Below, one piece after another: positions 1 to 12,540 of a DNA stretch of 64,000 nt. The position numbers and the translations under genes were made by a program. The stretch lies in contig CAJJDP010000068.1 of the NCBI GenBank assembly GCA_905182995.1, forward strand, positions 421,621 through 485,620, written 5' to 3'. Positions within the stretch are counted from its first letter, which is position 1. Each line of letters opens with the position of its first letter. Below the pieces are notes generated by a model that searched no databases, was not told the origin of the DNA, and saw nothing but the letters and a program-made list of their open reading frames with translations. The DNA is from Paramecium octaurelia (lineage: Eukaryota; Ciliophora; Oligohymenophorea; Peniculida; Parameciidae).

Positions 1-2139
1 AAATTCTGGCCAAAGTGGCAATGGTAGAACCACCAACATCAATTCCAAATAAGGGGATATATCCCAAACACCTGAAACTCAATTTCTTAGCCAAACAATC
101 ATCTCCACTCTTATACTTTTCACTAATTGTAGTGATGATCGTCTTTAATCTGATAAAAATCCTATCTTCGATTTTGGCTATATCGAATTAATTAAACAAG
201 GCATCCAATAAATATAGACAATGAATATCAATATTCTTGTTGTGTTATTTCATTTTATCCAATTCATTGAGTGTTTGCTATATGGCTTTTTAATTTTAAT
301 CCAGAAGTTGCTCATTTAGTTATAAGGATTGCACATTTTGCTTCTTCTTTTTGACTAGAGCTTCCTTTTCTTATTCTAAGTTTTCTCTTTCTTCCTTTCT
401 GACCTACAATGACTATTCCAATTATTATATGTTTTCAACAATTATCTATTTCTGTAGATCTTGTATGACTTTAAATACCTACTCTGCCATTTGATCTTAA
501 GATGATACTAGAAGCTTAATTACTTTGATTGATGGGATCATTAATTCGTAATAACTTTTAATAATAGGCATTTCAAAATGATGCTATGCAAACCATCTAC
601 TCTCTAATTCTTAATCACTCCTATCTTCATAGATCTCATTAAACTTTTGGTTGTGCAATCTTTGACACTCTAGTTTTTTGTATTTGCTGATGAACTCGAC
701 CATTCGATCCAATAGTTTTGTTCTTCCTATCTCCTCTTAATTGATAAGTAATTAGGCTAATTACAATAATTCATAATATTGCAATAAATCCAAATCTTAA
801 TTAAAAATTTCGGCAAATTATGTGCCTTCTGGGAAATTGTGATCCACTATCAAATTCATTTATTATTGTAATTAGGCTTTCTACTCTTAGTTTTGAGACA
901 TCTGACACAACACTTTAATAAATGACATTTCTGGGCCACTTGTTTAATTGCTTAAATTCCTTAAAGCATCTCTGAAATAAGTTGATAATTCATCCTAATG
1001 AACAGATTTCAATATTGCTTTCAATCCATCCAATATTGTGGAATATAATTAAGGGAATATTAAAGTTTTATCAATTTAAAATAAATTTAAAAATCTCTTC
1101 ACTGCCTCATGAATGTGATTCACTTACTCAACATTCATTGATTTTCTAGCTGATTTCTATCTTGAATCCTCCTACATTATTGAATCATCTTAGATTATTT
1201 TACCAAAAGATTACTGCAAAAATAACTCACATTACTCCACCACCTTCTAACTACTGTTTTTTAAACCATCATAAATCACCTGATATAAATCTAATGTTGT
1301 TAATTGAGATATGGAAAAATGATTTTTCATAAGCTTTTTAAAAACCTAAAGTCTCACATCCACGTCAGTATCCCTGATTCTAATTATTATAAATGGAAGA
1401 GTCGAATCATTTAATTCTGTATTTGTTAATGCATCCAATCTCAACTCCTTTTTGTCGTCCTCACAAATAGTTCGAACCATTTCATATTTCAATGCCACTA
1501 TTGCTTATTTTAATTTGTTTTATTTTCTCTCCTCAAATGCAATGTGTTGTAAATAGGAACCCAATTTCACAGCCAAACCCTTCTAAGTTTTCCCTGTCTT
1601 TTATAGTTTTGTATTTTTGAATAAACCTACTGTGTGATTGAGCATGTCATATGCAGTTTTCTCATCCACCAACTAATTCAATAACTAAGGGGGAATACAT
1701 CTCAAGATCATAAACAGATGTCTCCCACAACATATTCTTGTAGCAAAATTTTATGAGTCCAAACCCTCTGCGAACAATTGCATTAAATAGAGAAGGAAGC
1801 TATTATACATTTAATTGAATAAACCTTCTTGTGTTATCTGTGCTAATTTATTTTCGAGTCTTTTGGGCGGGAAGTGTAGATTCATTCCATTTTTTTATCA
1901 TAAATGTTACAAATTTTTCAGTAACATTTTCAAATAACTTTCTATGTTGTTTCGATGTCCCATTAAAGTTCTTGATTATTTTTAAATAACTACATTCTAG
2001 TTATTTTGTGAACTATCTAAAATTTTATTAATTCAAATTACTATGTGTCTCCCAAAAAACTCACATGCAAATTGTGGATGTGTTGCTATGTAACATTGCC
2101 ACAGTCAGCAACATCATTCAGAATTGAATATACATCCAT
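1..2139 (-). CDS. uncharacterised helical protein, C-terminus cut by window edge
   Basis: Read leftward with TAA/TAG as Gln. The ATG at 2139-2137 opens a frame starting MDVYSILNDVADCGNV. A 25-nt intron (2041-2017, GTAATTTG..TTTTAG) joins it to a frame reading on through NFNGTSKQHRKLFENVTEKF. The frame is still open at the left edge, ending GYIPLFGIDVGGSTIATLAR. The protein is at least about 680 residues, rich in Leu, Ile, Lys and Glu, with no signal peptide or membrane segment seen, which suggests a helical-repeat or coiled scaffold. I do not recognise the family. Other introns may exist in the middle, which I checked only partly. It is divergent from the gene at 3030. Confidence 0.65.
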
Positions 2140-3029
2140 TTATTTTAAATTTAATATATATTTTTTATTCATAAACCAAAATATCACTCATATACTATCA
2201 ATTAACTAATTATTATATAACATTTCTTATTTTTCATCTTTCTCATTTTAAATAATTTTTAATTTATTTTGTATTTCCCCATTGACTCCAATTTTAATAA
2301 AATCCCTTCCCATTCTCACAAATACCAATTTCCAAGATCCAGATAGACCCTCTTGAAATTTATGCAATACTTCTCTCTAAAAATAAATATAGATACCAGA
2401 ATAATATTCTATCTATGTATTTTATATTTATGAAACTCAATCTCAAACTACAAAATATCTACCCTCTAACCTTTACTATATATATCATACTCTTAAGTTA
2501 AATACATTTCATTTAATATTTTGGAGATAATTAAAAAACTGAATTCCATATTCAATAATTTAAATGAAATTACCTTAAATTCTCACTTCAAAGTTAAGGA
2601 ACTCTGAAGGAACTATGAAAATAGTAAGAATGAATGAATAAATTTCCATCATTTAAGAATGTTTATTTTTGAAGATACAATTATCAGATTTTATTGCTCA
2701 AGCTTGAATTGAAAGAATTCTCATATTTCACTTTTGGTTGCATATAGCTAATGAAAAATCTAACGATTAAATTATTTAAAAAATTTTCGATTGATTTCCA
2801 AATTGAGAAGTTGAAAATTCTATGTATAAATGAGGATTCCACTTTGGAATTAACAAGTGAACAAATTACTTTGAAATCAGTGCGATTTTAGGAAATTAGA
2901 ATCGAATTTATGAATATTAGGAATTAATGCAAATTTTCATTTCATAATGAATCCCTAAATTTAGTGAAAGTTTTGGTATTTAATTTAATAAAGTTTGTTC
3001 ATATTATTTATTAATTTACTTTAAAAACA
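2140..3029. other. intergenic, divergent promoter region
   Basis: About 0.9 kb between two divergent genes. It is AT-rich, with no reading frame or repeat that I can support. It presumably holds the promoters of both neighbours, but no element could be named. Confidence 0.5.
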
Positions 3030-4121
3030 ATGAGATATATGATTTTATTTGCTATTATAATGCTGGCTGTATCAGAAGATATTAAATGCCCAGCTGAAAT
3101 GGATACAACTGTTTCATGTACAAAAGAATATGCACCAGTTTGCGGTTATTCTTCTGAAGATTATGTAAATATTTCTTTAAAATTTAAGCAACAAGGAACC
3201 TTCGAGAATTCTTGTTTCGCCTGTAGAGCCAAGAATGTAATCTACTACAAACCAGAACCTTGTCTAGTTTACAGTGTCCCCCCCCCTGAAACATCTACTT
3301 CAACTAATACTAACAGTAATTCTTCAACTTCGAGTTCAACAAGTTCAATTTATAAATGTGATTCACCCAAAGTTGAGAATGCAATTTGTCCAGAATAGTA
3401 TATATCTTATGAAATATTATTAGTTACAAACAGACCTGTGGTTTGTTCAACAGCAAAATCTAATGTATCAAGGCTCCTTGTGGACAAGAATTTAGTAACG
3501 AGTGCTTTGCTTGTGCCAGTGCCAATGTTGATACATATTTTTTCGGAAATTGCAATGAACTTCCAAAAGAGTATCTATAAATAATATCCAAATTTTAGAG
3601 ATACCAACCAAACTTCCTAAACTGATTACATCAAGTGTTCAGACCCTAGACCAGAAATGTGTGACATGCTCTATACAGACACTTGTGCATTCACTGAATT
3701 CCCGTGTTATTCAGACAGTTGCATGAAACTCACTGGAAGTGGTTGCTAGGCCTGCTCAGATAAAACTGTTGTTGGTTACATGAAATAAGCATGTTCAAAA
3801 TATTAGTACTTATTACATTTAAGCTCTAGATAAATATTTGAATCCAGCGCTGCGGATGATCAAAATAGTGGAACTGATGATTTAACCGATCAAGAAGTTT
3901 AATATTAATGCAGTTTGAACAGACCAACCAGTTGTGATGACAATGTCAACGAAGTTTGTGCATCCTAAAAATGCAATGACACCGTTTGCAAAAAGGAATA
4001 TTCAAATGAATGCTAAGCTTGCTTAGATTCTGCTACAACTTCTTATAGTAAAGGAAAATGCGATGTAGCCTCATCAGGAACCCTCCTAGGTGTTGCCTTC
4101 ATCATCCACCTTTTTATATGA
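3030..4121 (+). CDS. secreted or GPI-anchored protein with Kazal-like cysteine repeats
   Basis: ATG at 3030, TGA at 4119-4121. Three introns (3398-3423, 3571-3598, 3806-3829; 26, 28 and 24 nt) give a 337-residue protein. Residues 1-15 (MRYMILFAIIMLAVS) are a signal peptide. About four cysteine-rich units follow. The first contains CTKEYAPVCGY, the hallmark of Kazal-type protease-inhibitor domains; later units keep the pattern with SNECFACASA and SNECQACLDS. A Ser/Thr/Asn-rich linker separates units 1 and 2. The C-terminus is a short hydrophobic stretch after SSG (GTLLGVAFIIHLFI), typical of a GPI-attachment signal. Likely role: cell-surface or secreted protease inhibitor or adhesion protein; inhibition itself is inferred. 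The third intron is a multiple of three without a stop, so its retention would not break the frame. Confidence 0.85.
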
Positions 4122-5110
4122 AGTTTTGAATGTTCATTAACAATATAAATAATTTAATTTTCAACCATTGTTGTAGTCTTCCTAATTTGATAGTTATTTC
4201 ATTTCAGAATTGTAGGGTTAATTCTGAGGTTAATAGAATTGGCTATAATTATTAAATAAATTTAACGAGCACATTTTATAATATTTATTTTAATGTAATA
4301 AACTGTCTCACTTATTGCTGGAATGACTAAGGTCTTTAATTCTGCTAATATTAAATAATAGAATTCAGCAGATGTCTGTAAATCGGAAAAAGAGAGCTCT
4401 AAAGCTGGAAAATAAGGTAAGAATCACATCTAAGAATTAACAAACCAAAATAGTTTTAAAGAAAATGGCAAGGAAAATGTTCTGATTCAGAGCCAACTTT
4501 CAAGGAAATGAAATTGAGTTTCTATTACATACTATTATGATATTATAAACACTTAAAAATATTTTAACGGAATCACCCATTTTTATTTTTGCGGATAAAC
4601 TTAATCCACAATATTTGCTTTTCTTATTCTTAAAGCCAATATATAGAGTGTAGTTTCTTACCTAAAACATCTTTATAGGTTTTCATAATATCATAGAATA
4701 ATTTAATAATCTATTAGATATTGTAATACAATAGATAATGTTATATATTAATGTAGAATTATATTTATAAATTGTAATATAAGTATTATATATTTTTAGT
4801 ATTTATTTTGATAAATAAAAATAGTCTTAATACTAATGGTATTAAAATGCTTATGATGAGTTTTACAACATTGTTAAATCATAAAAATGATATGTATTAG
4901 AATATAAAAAAAATTTCCTATACTTATTAGTTTAGATTATGTGATGCTTCAGTTCAGTTGGATATCTTCTAAATACTAATCATCTGAATAGATCATTTGA
5001 GTAGCCTCGTTTGTAAAAATGCTTAATTAAGCTAATTCCGAAAATTTGTTTAAATGATTACTTATGTAAAATTAATCAAATAAATAAATTATTTTTTACA
5101 AAAGAATTAT
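4122..5110. other. intergenic, no gene recognised
   Basis: About 1 kb of AT-rich sequence between two genes on the same strand. Frames are short and interrupted by TGA. No RNA gene, repeat array or remnant was recognised. Confidence 0.45.
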
Positions 5111-8100
5111 ATGTCATCGAAAAAGGAATACGGAATAGAGGAGCACATATATGAAACTCTGCTTGATTTATATAAGTTAGAGTGCAGTGAAGCCTTTAGA
5201 TTTCCAGTTGATATTCATCTATTTAAATGCCCTGATTATTATTAAATTATAACAGATCCAATGGATCTTAGTACATTGACTACTAAATATAAGGATGGTG
5301 CGTATAAGACATTCAATGAAATCAAAGAATAGATTGATAAAATTATTAAAAACTGTAGAAAATTCAATACCGATCCTAATCACACAATATTAAAAACTTG
5401 CTCTAAATTCGAGCAGTGTTTTAATACGAGGTGGAATAAATTAAATGAAATAAGGATACAGTTAGGAATACCAGATGATTATTAATTAAGAGTAGAAATG
5501 AATAAATTAGATTCAATTGAATAAAGAAAAAATAAAAAAAAAGAACCCGCTTCATTAAAAGAAGATTAGGTAGGCAGGAAACCTCGTTTACCCAAAAATG
5601 AGATTAAAACCTATAATAATAACCAATTTACTTTCCTTAAACCATAGAATGATTTTGTAGTCAATAAATTTAAAATAAAATCTTCATCAATCCAAGATGA
5701 TGATCAACCATACATTGATTCAAACACAAGTTTAAAAAATGAATCTTAAAACTTCTAAGAAAATCAATTTGAAAGTAAAATTTAGAAAAAAGAAGTCATT
5801 GAACCACCTCCACCGACATCTTTTAAAGTATCAATATCCAGAATGACTTCAAATGATACAACCTAAAACCAAGAGAAAATAAAAGAGGCCCCTCAAGCCT
5901 AATTTAATTCTTTTGATCCTCTCTAAAGATAGGATTCCACTAAATCAACCCTCTCATTCAAAATTCCAATCCCTAAATTGAACCCACCTCAATAGGATAC
6001 AATAAAAGAAACACCTGATTTCTAAACACCAATTACTGCTAAACCTACTTAAACACAATAACAACAAATTCCTAAATAAGTTCCAATGCCATAGACTAAT
6101 CCACCTATAATAACAGATTCTTAAAATTAATAATAATAACCAAAACCATAAATCTCTCCTCAATAATTACCACCATAATTACCTTAATAATCTATAAATT
6201 AATAGTCTAATACTTAATTGTAATCGTAGCCATAAGTTCAATAATAGCCATAATTAGGATCAATATAAAAATAATTATAACAGCCATAATTATAATAGCA
6301 ATAATAAACATAGCAATAATAATAGATATAACAATAATCTTCATAAATATAGGCATTATAGTAATAATAATAAAATTAGGTTTAAATATAAAAATAATAA
6401 TAATCATCCTCTTAACCATAAAATAATGATGATTACAAAACAATACCTAAAAAACTAGAAATAAAAAAAGAATAGAATGAAATTGGATAGTAAAATTCTT
6501 ATGCATAATTAGAGACTCAGCACTAAGAAGTATTGCCAAAGATCAGCATTAATTTTAACAATTCAAATAAAATTATCTAACCAGAATCGAAACCTCAGCC
6601 ATACGAAACAAAGATTACTATACCAAAATAATAACCTTAATAGTTAATTAATATTTCAAATTCATAAACTTCTTCATAAAAATTTGAAAAATCAATTCCT
6701 ATTACAAAAGGAATTACACAAAAAATAGAGACTCCAAACACTCCTAAAGGAAAGAGAAAAATTATTGATTCTGATGACTCATAAGATTCAAGTAAAATAG
6801 AATAAATCCCTATCATTAAAAAGCCTAGCGAGAAAAAAGTTGAATTTAATGAAACCCCACTTTAACATAGCATATCAGGGCCCTCATCAGAAAAAAAAAT
6901 ATCGAATTTAACTTCCCATCCCTTTTCTTTAAATGATTAAGACAACAAAGTACAATCCAAGGAGAATTAACCTACTAAACTTGCTCCCACAACTCCGCCA
7001 GCTATAGCCATATAACCTCCTTAAAAAGTTGAGGCTGCTCCTCCATCCAAATATGTATTTAAAATAGATGTTAATGCTATTCAAAAATCAGAAAGTGATC
7101 ATAATTAGAAAAAAATAGAAAAGTAATAACATTATATAATATCTGTTTAGAAACAAAAAATATGCTTAAAAAATTATGTCTATTTTGAAAAAACATATTA
7201 TGGCGAGATAACCAAACATCGAAATACTGAATAGATGTTTGGATGTCCCATCAAAAACTACTCTAAATATGATTCTGATGTGGTTAAAATAAGAGTTTGA
7301 CAAGATTCCTTTTTAAGAATATATAACAATTGCAAAATTTGTTGAATTGGCTTATCAAAGCATTCAAAAATTCAAATGCGAAGAGGAACCACAAAATGAA
7401 TAGTTACTTTAGCAATATTTTAATAGAGAGAAAGAATAAGAGTAAAATCGTCAAAAAAAAATAGAATAGGAAATTAAAGTATAACAAGAACCAATAATCT
7501 TAGAAAAAATTGATATAGAATTGCTATCTAAATCTTTAAGAATTAGATCGAAAAGTAAATTTGGTTTTTATAATTTAAAATAGAAAAAAAGATTAACGAT
7601 AAGGAGAAGAAGGATAGAGATAATGATAAATAAAAAGATGGCGATAAGCAACAATAAAGGCCTATCTTACATTAATAACAGGAGATTTCAAGCTTTACTT
7701 TAGAAAATCCAAAGAAGATCAAAGTAGATTAAAAACAACCATATATCGACGAAGATATTGATGATTATTTTGAAGAATAGACTCAAGGTTAGGATTGGTG
7801 GAAAATTTTAGAATAGAAATAGAATGAAAGCAAAGCAATAGAAGAGGAAAAAAAAGAAAAGGATGATTAAGAACAGGAGGAAACATTCTTCATTAGAGCA
7901 TTGGATTAAGTAAGAGTAAATTATACTCTTAATTTGGGTGAAAAAAATGGAGTTGGTTTGTATCCTACAATTGTTGTAGAGAAGATGTTCTTCTTTCTAT
8001 TAAATCATTAATCAACCTATTATAAATAAAATAAAAACTTACTTACAAATTTCTTTAAAAAATTAAAAGAAAGCTCAGCAGAAAAGAAAAATGATTTTTA

Positions 8101-8728
8101 TCAATAATTTAGTAAGTACAATTACTATGTTGATGAGAAACACACTCAACTAATGGATTTATATAAGATTGATAATTATGCTGAAATCTAAGTCAAATTG
8201 ACTTTGAAAGATGATGGAGATTTCGATCCTTATTAATTAGAAAACAAGTTAATAATTAATTTGGGGATTAACAATCTTTTAAGCAATACAACCAAACATA
8301 ATTTTATACATTACTCTTCTATTAACAAGCAATTTTAATTGAAATTAGCTTAATACCCATAATCAATAAGTGAACCTATTTTGCTTTCAAAGCTATACGA
8401 GATGAATGAAATCTTTGTGGAAAGCTTGGAAACTACGAACATGAATGAGTAAATACATTTATATTATTTAGAAATGGAGGATGCGGTGTTGTCTTATGGA
8501 ATTAAAAGAAATAAGCATTAAATTAAGAATACTAATATTCATGTCATTTATAGATATAAGTGCCTTTCACTTGTATCTAAGACTTATGCTTAAGCCTAAA
8601 TGATACGATTATCCTTAATGGACAATAATTATGATATATTAAGTTGTTATGTATTTGATAATTTGAGTTATTGTTATTTAAGCAGTTCTTAAATAAGGAA
8701 GAAAACCTTATGCCTGATTACAAGTTGA
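5111..8728 (+). CDS. bromodomain protein with long Gln-rich region
   Basis: ATG at 5111 and first in-frame TGA at 8726-8728. Introns 7123-7150 (28 nt) and 7555-7583 (29 nt) give 1186 residues. The N-terminus (about residues 5-115) is a bromodomain: FRFPVDIHLFKCPDYYQIIT, then DPMDLSTL, and NCRKFNTD with the acetyl-lysine-binding Asn. Residues about 300-450 are a poly-Gln tract encoded mainly by TAA and TAG. A Pro/Ser/Lys-rich linker and a Lys/Glu-rich region follow. A globular C-terminal region (about 950-1186) is not recognised. Likely a nuclear chromatin reader of acetylated histones; partners cannot be read from sequence. A possible extra 3' intron from 8724 would move the stop by a few tens of bases. 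Confidence 0.85.
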
Positions 8729-8857
8729 CATTTATAATTCTAGGGAATCTGCTTAAACACGTATTGATAAAGTAAGTATGTTTTATATGAATAATTCAAA
8801 CCAAAGAGGAATGATTGATAAAACGAATTAATTTGAATTAATATATTATTTTAATTC

Positions 8858-9473
8858 ATGAAGTTTTCAAGATTGATTGGCAGAATCTTATTAGCATTTC
8901 TATTCGTGAATGCTGGATTGTCTCAATTAAATAATACCGATCCCTTTGTTTAATTTGTAAACGTTAGATATCCACACTTCATTAATTATGTCCAAAAATT
9001 GACAGGTCATTCATTGGATTGCGCAGAATTTTTAGTACTTATATACTTGATTTTTAGAAACCCACAAACTTTATTTAACATACACCATGCTTAATTCAAA
9101 CTATAGGAGCTGCTTAAGTATTGTTAGGAATCGGAGTTGGAATAGGCATTCAAGGAGCAGGATGCTTGTTGGCTTTGTTAAGTATCATCATAACAGCATT
9201 TGTACACAACCCCATAATTTATTCAAATTTTGTGTAAGTCTCATAATTAATTGTAGAAATGCATAAGCTGAATATCTGAGCATAGTTTTTAATGTCGGAA
9301 TTATTGGTGCATTATTTTTGGTTGGAAAAGGAAGAAAGAATAAAGGAAATTGTGGAGTTGGATGTTGCGTAACCAAGCCAAAGGATGTTAAGGCTGAAGT
9401 TAAAAAGGAGGAAAGGAAAGAGGAGATTAAGGAGGCAAATCCACAATAAAAAGGTAAAAAAGGAAAAAAATGA
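8858..9473 (+). CDS. DoxX-like four-helix membrane protein
   Basis: ATG at 8858, TGA at 9471-9473. Introns 9035-9057 and 9234-9256 (both 23 nt) give 189 residues. It starts with a hydrophobic segment resembling the DoxX/SURF4 first helix (RLIGRILLAFLFVNAGLSQL). Two more hydrophobic blocks follow in the middle (GAAQVLLGIGVGIG and CLLALLSIIITAFV), and a last one near LSIVFNVGIIGALFLVG. The C-terminal 45 residues are a charged Lys/Glu tail ending in Lys-rich repeats, as in ER-retained membrane proteins. The DoxX-like assignment rests on helix pattern and length and is moderate. Function (ER cargo or redox-linked membrane role) is family inference only. Confidence 0.75.
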
Positions 9474-9575
9474 GTATTTTAAATATATATCAATTAATAT
9501 TATATATGGGTTGATGAAAAAGTATGTATTGAATTCATATACCATAAATTAAATAAAGATATAAAAATTTGAAAA

Positions 9576-10220
9576 ATGGTAACTAAACAAGTCTAAGTAT
9601 ATAATAGGGAGTAGATGCTTACAAAAAGACTAGAGTTTAAAGGAATGTAGGTAGAAAAGTGACTTCTACAAACCTTTATTTGAAATTGTTAATAAAGGTA
9701 AAGCATTTAGATTGATTGTCTAGTTGTACAAATTCTTGGCAAGAAGAACAGACTCTCAATTCAATGCTACTGTTTTGAGAAGACTCTAATCCACAAGAAC
9801 TGCAAGGTACCCAATTAGTGTCAGCAGACTTGTAAAATAAATAAATACAGCCAAAGATAAAACTAGAACTTTAGTTGTTGTAGGCACAGTAACTGATGAG
9901 TAATTATTGAATTTACACTATCTAGTGCTCGTCTTCTTACTGTACCAAAATTAAATATCTGTGCTCTCAGATTCACTGAAACAGCAAGAAAGAGAATTCT
10001 TGCAGCAGGAGGAAAGACTTTGACTTTTGATTAATTGGCATAACAAAACCCAACAGGTATTCAAGTGTCTCTACAATTTATAGGAACTGGTACTATTTTA
10101 TTGAGAGGTCCAAAGGTGAGAGAAGCCTTAAAACATTTTGGCAGAGCTGCTGGTTTACCAGGATCTCATGCCAAGCCATATGTTAGCCACACTGCAAGAA
10201 GAGGAAAAGGAGCAAGATGA
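9576..10220 (+). CDS. RPL18: 60S ribosomal protein eL18
   Basis: Four introns (9579-9607, 9698-9723, 9900-9925, 10057-10083) leave exactly 179 codons (178 residues; eL18 is usually 180-190). The protein begins [10 protein letters not shown]. It contains [64 protein letters not shown] and [19 protein letters not shown], all characteristic of eL18. It binds 28S rRNA in the large subunit. The start codon is split from the rest: intron 1 begins directly after ATG, so the first coding exon is three bases. This start is chosen because the family begins MG(I/V)D and no other upstream ATG fits. TGA at 10218-10220 is an unambiguous stop and anchors the genetic code used here. Confidence 0.97.
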
Positions 10221-10296
10221 TTTTTTTTTAGTACATTAGGACATTAAAAATATACATATTATTTTATTATATTAAATCAAAAATAAATTAATTTTG

Positions 10297-11963
10297 ATGA
10301 CAGATAAAAGAATTGACAAATATATTTTTAATGTAAAAGATAGAATTGGACAAGGATCTTATGCTGAAGTCTATAGAGGAACCAATGAAAAAACTGGGGA
10401 GAAGGTAGCTATCAAGATGTTGAGTAAATCAGTAATAAATTCGTAATAATTTCTTTCATCAAAATAGAGATGATTATTTAAGGGAGGGACTTATTCAAGA
10501 AATTAAGATTATGTAAAAATTAAAGAGCCCAAATATTGTCACTTTGTTGGATGTCATGGAAACAAACAACAATTATTACATTGTTTAAGAATACTGTGAT
10601 GGAGGCGATTTTGATGAGTAAATATAATTTAATACATTTCAGACTTTTGAAGAAACGAAAATTACTTTCTGAAAAAGATTCAATCAAATTCTTGGTTGAT
10701 GTACTTAATGGTTTCACACAACTTATAAAAAATGGTATTATTCATAGAGATCTTAAACCTGCAAACATTTTAATCGACAAACAAGTATTTTTGTCAACAT
10801 AACCAAGACCTATAAATTGGCTGACTTTGGCTTTGCTAAGTGTGTGGATAATTTCAAGAAAACTATGATGGCTTCTATGGTTGGAACTCCACTTTACATG
10901 AGTCCTCAAATTTTAGATCACAAGAGGTATAACTCTAAAACTGATGTCTGGAGTATAGGATTCATCTTTTATGAAGCCTTATTTGGAAAGAGTAACAATC
11001 TTCTCAATATCTAAAAGCACCTTGGACAGCCAGATCGCCTGCTGAACTCTTAAAAAACATAAGAACTCAGCCTTTAAAATTCCCTACTGATAAAAATTAG
11101 GTTTCCCAAGAAACTCAAGATTTAATAATTGGATGTTTGCAAGCAGATGAGAGCAAGAGATTATCATGGGAGGAAATCTACAAGCATCCTGCTGTATCCC
11201 AATACTTTACTGTATTAATATTTAAATGATATCTCAAGGATTTTATTAAAGGAAATAGTAAATTAGAGGACAGAGCTCAATATTTAATTAATGACATCAG
11301 ACAGATGATATGCAAAGAGAAAATAGATATCCACAAGTTATTTGCAGATTTGGATATGTCAAAAGATAAAGCTCTAGACGTTAATGAGTTGGGAAAGTTC
11401 TTGATGAAAGTAGATAAAGATATCACAAGAGAAGAGATCGAATATATATTTAATAAATTTGATGATGACGGCAACAATCAAATCGAATTTGAAGAATTTA
11501 AAAAGTGGCTTGAGGACAACCAAGTATTCTAATCTATTTATCTTAGATTATCACTAATGGGAATGCTTAACAATAATAATAAAGAAATGGAGGATCTCAT
11601 AAAAAGCTATCAATATTACCACATTAATTAAAATCCTAAGGTTCTATAGAAGAAAGAGCTAATTATGTTATTGAGAAATTAAAATTGTCAATCTAAAAAT
11701 ATAAAATCAACCTATTAGATCTCTTTAAAAAAGTATCAATTTCTAAATTAAAATAGTTTGATAAATCTGCTGATCAGAGATTGGATAAAAATGAAATGGG
11801 ATAATTGCTAAAAAGAATAGAGCCTAATATAACTTAAGAAGAAATAATTGCTTGCTTCGACTTTTTTGATGAAAATGGAGATGGAGAAATTACTTTCTAA
11901 GAATTTTAAACAAGTTTAAGCGAAGAAGTAGGAAAAAAAAGATAAAGCATAGATAATCACTGA
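10297..11963 (+). CDS. calcium-dependent Ser/Thr protein kinase (kinase plus EF-hands)
   Basis: Six introns (10443-10467, 10618-10642, 10785-10807, 10992-11017, 11212-11238, 11524-11546) leave 506 codons. The kinase domain (about 8-270) has glycine loop IGQGSYAEVYRG, lysine motif VAIKML, catalytic loop HRDLKPANIL, DFGFAK and GTPLYMSPQIL. The last two look more like ULK/ATG1 kinases than classical CDPKs. After a junction segment the C-terminus carries EF-hands. DDDGNNQIEFEEF and DENGDGEITFQEF fit the calcium-binding loop, while DMSKDKALDVNEL and DKSADQRLDKNEM are weaker. Architecture predicts Ca2+-activated phosphorylation. Substrate is unknown. All catalytic residues are present. Confidence 0.92.
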
Positions 11964-12540
11964 TGAAATATCATATTATCATATATTCAATAATTAAGTT
12001 CTTATTTTCAAACTTTTTCAATAACTGATTATTCATTTCAATTTTCTAAATAAATTTAATTCTTAAATTTACAAATTATAATACTACTAAATATATATCT
12101 CTCTTATCAGTCAATCTTTATAGAATATCTATGAATATTTTAAAATGTTTTCAAAATTTCATTAATAATTGTAATATTGGAGGTTATAAATTAATATTAT
12201 TTTTAAATTAAATCATTATTCTCAATAATTGGAAGAATGCATCGCACCAAATAATTGTTTGAGATTATAAATAATCTGCATGGTGAAAGAATTAATTATT
12301 CTAGCAATCAATCTAAATAGAATATCATTTAATTTGTTTAATAATTTAACCAGTATCTTTTATTGCAAGGCTTATGACTAGATAACAAATAATATTTAAA
12401 TTAGTTTATTAGTATTCGAATTATAATGATTATTTTCTTTAGTATACTAAAGCCGTTATTTAAATACTTAAATAATAAATAAGAAAAATTGTTTCAATAA
12501 AGAATAAACGAATAAAATAAATAAACTTATTATTATTTCG
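11964..12540. other. intergenic between convergent genes
   Basis: About 0.58 kb of AT-rich sequence between the stop codons of the kinase gene and the Kelch gene. It probably contains both 3' ends. No gene or repeat was recognised. Confidence 0.5.

Noticed and set aside
6207-6443. Minus-strand frame of 78 residues rich in Ile and Met
   Set aside because: It is the antisense of the poly-Gln part of the bromodomain gene, open only because TAA/TAG repeats read as non-stops backwards.
10520-10717. Minus-strand frame opposite the EF-hand kinase
   Set aside because: The plus strand carries kinase motifs with exact splicing; the antisense frame has no family resemblance.
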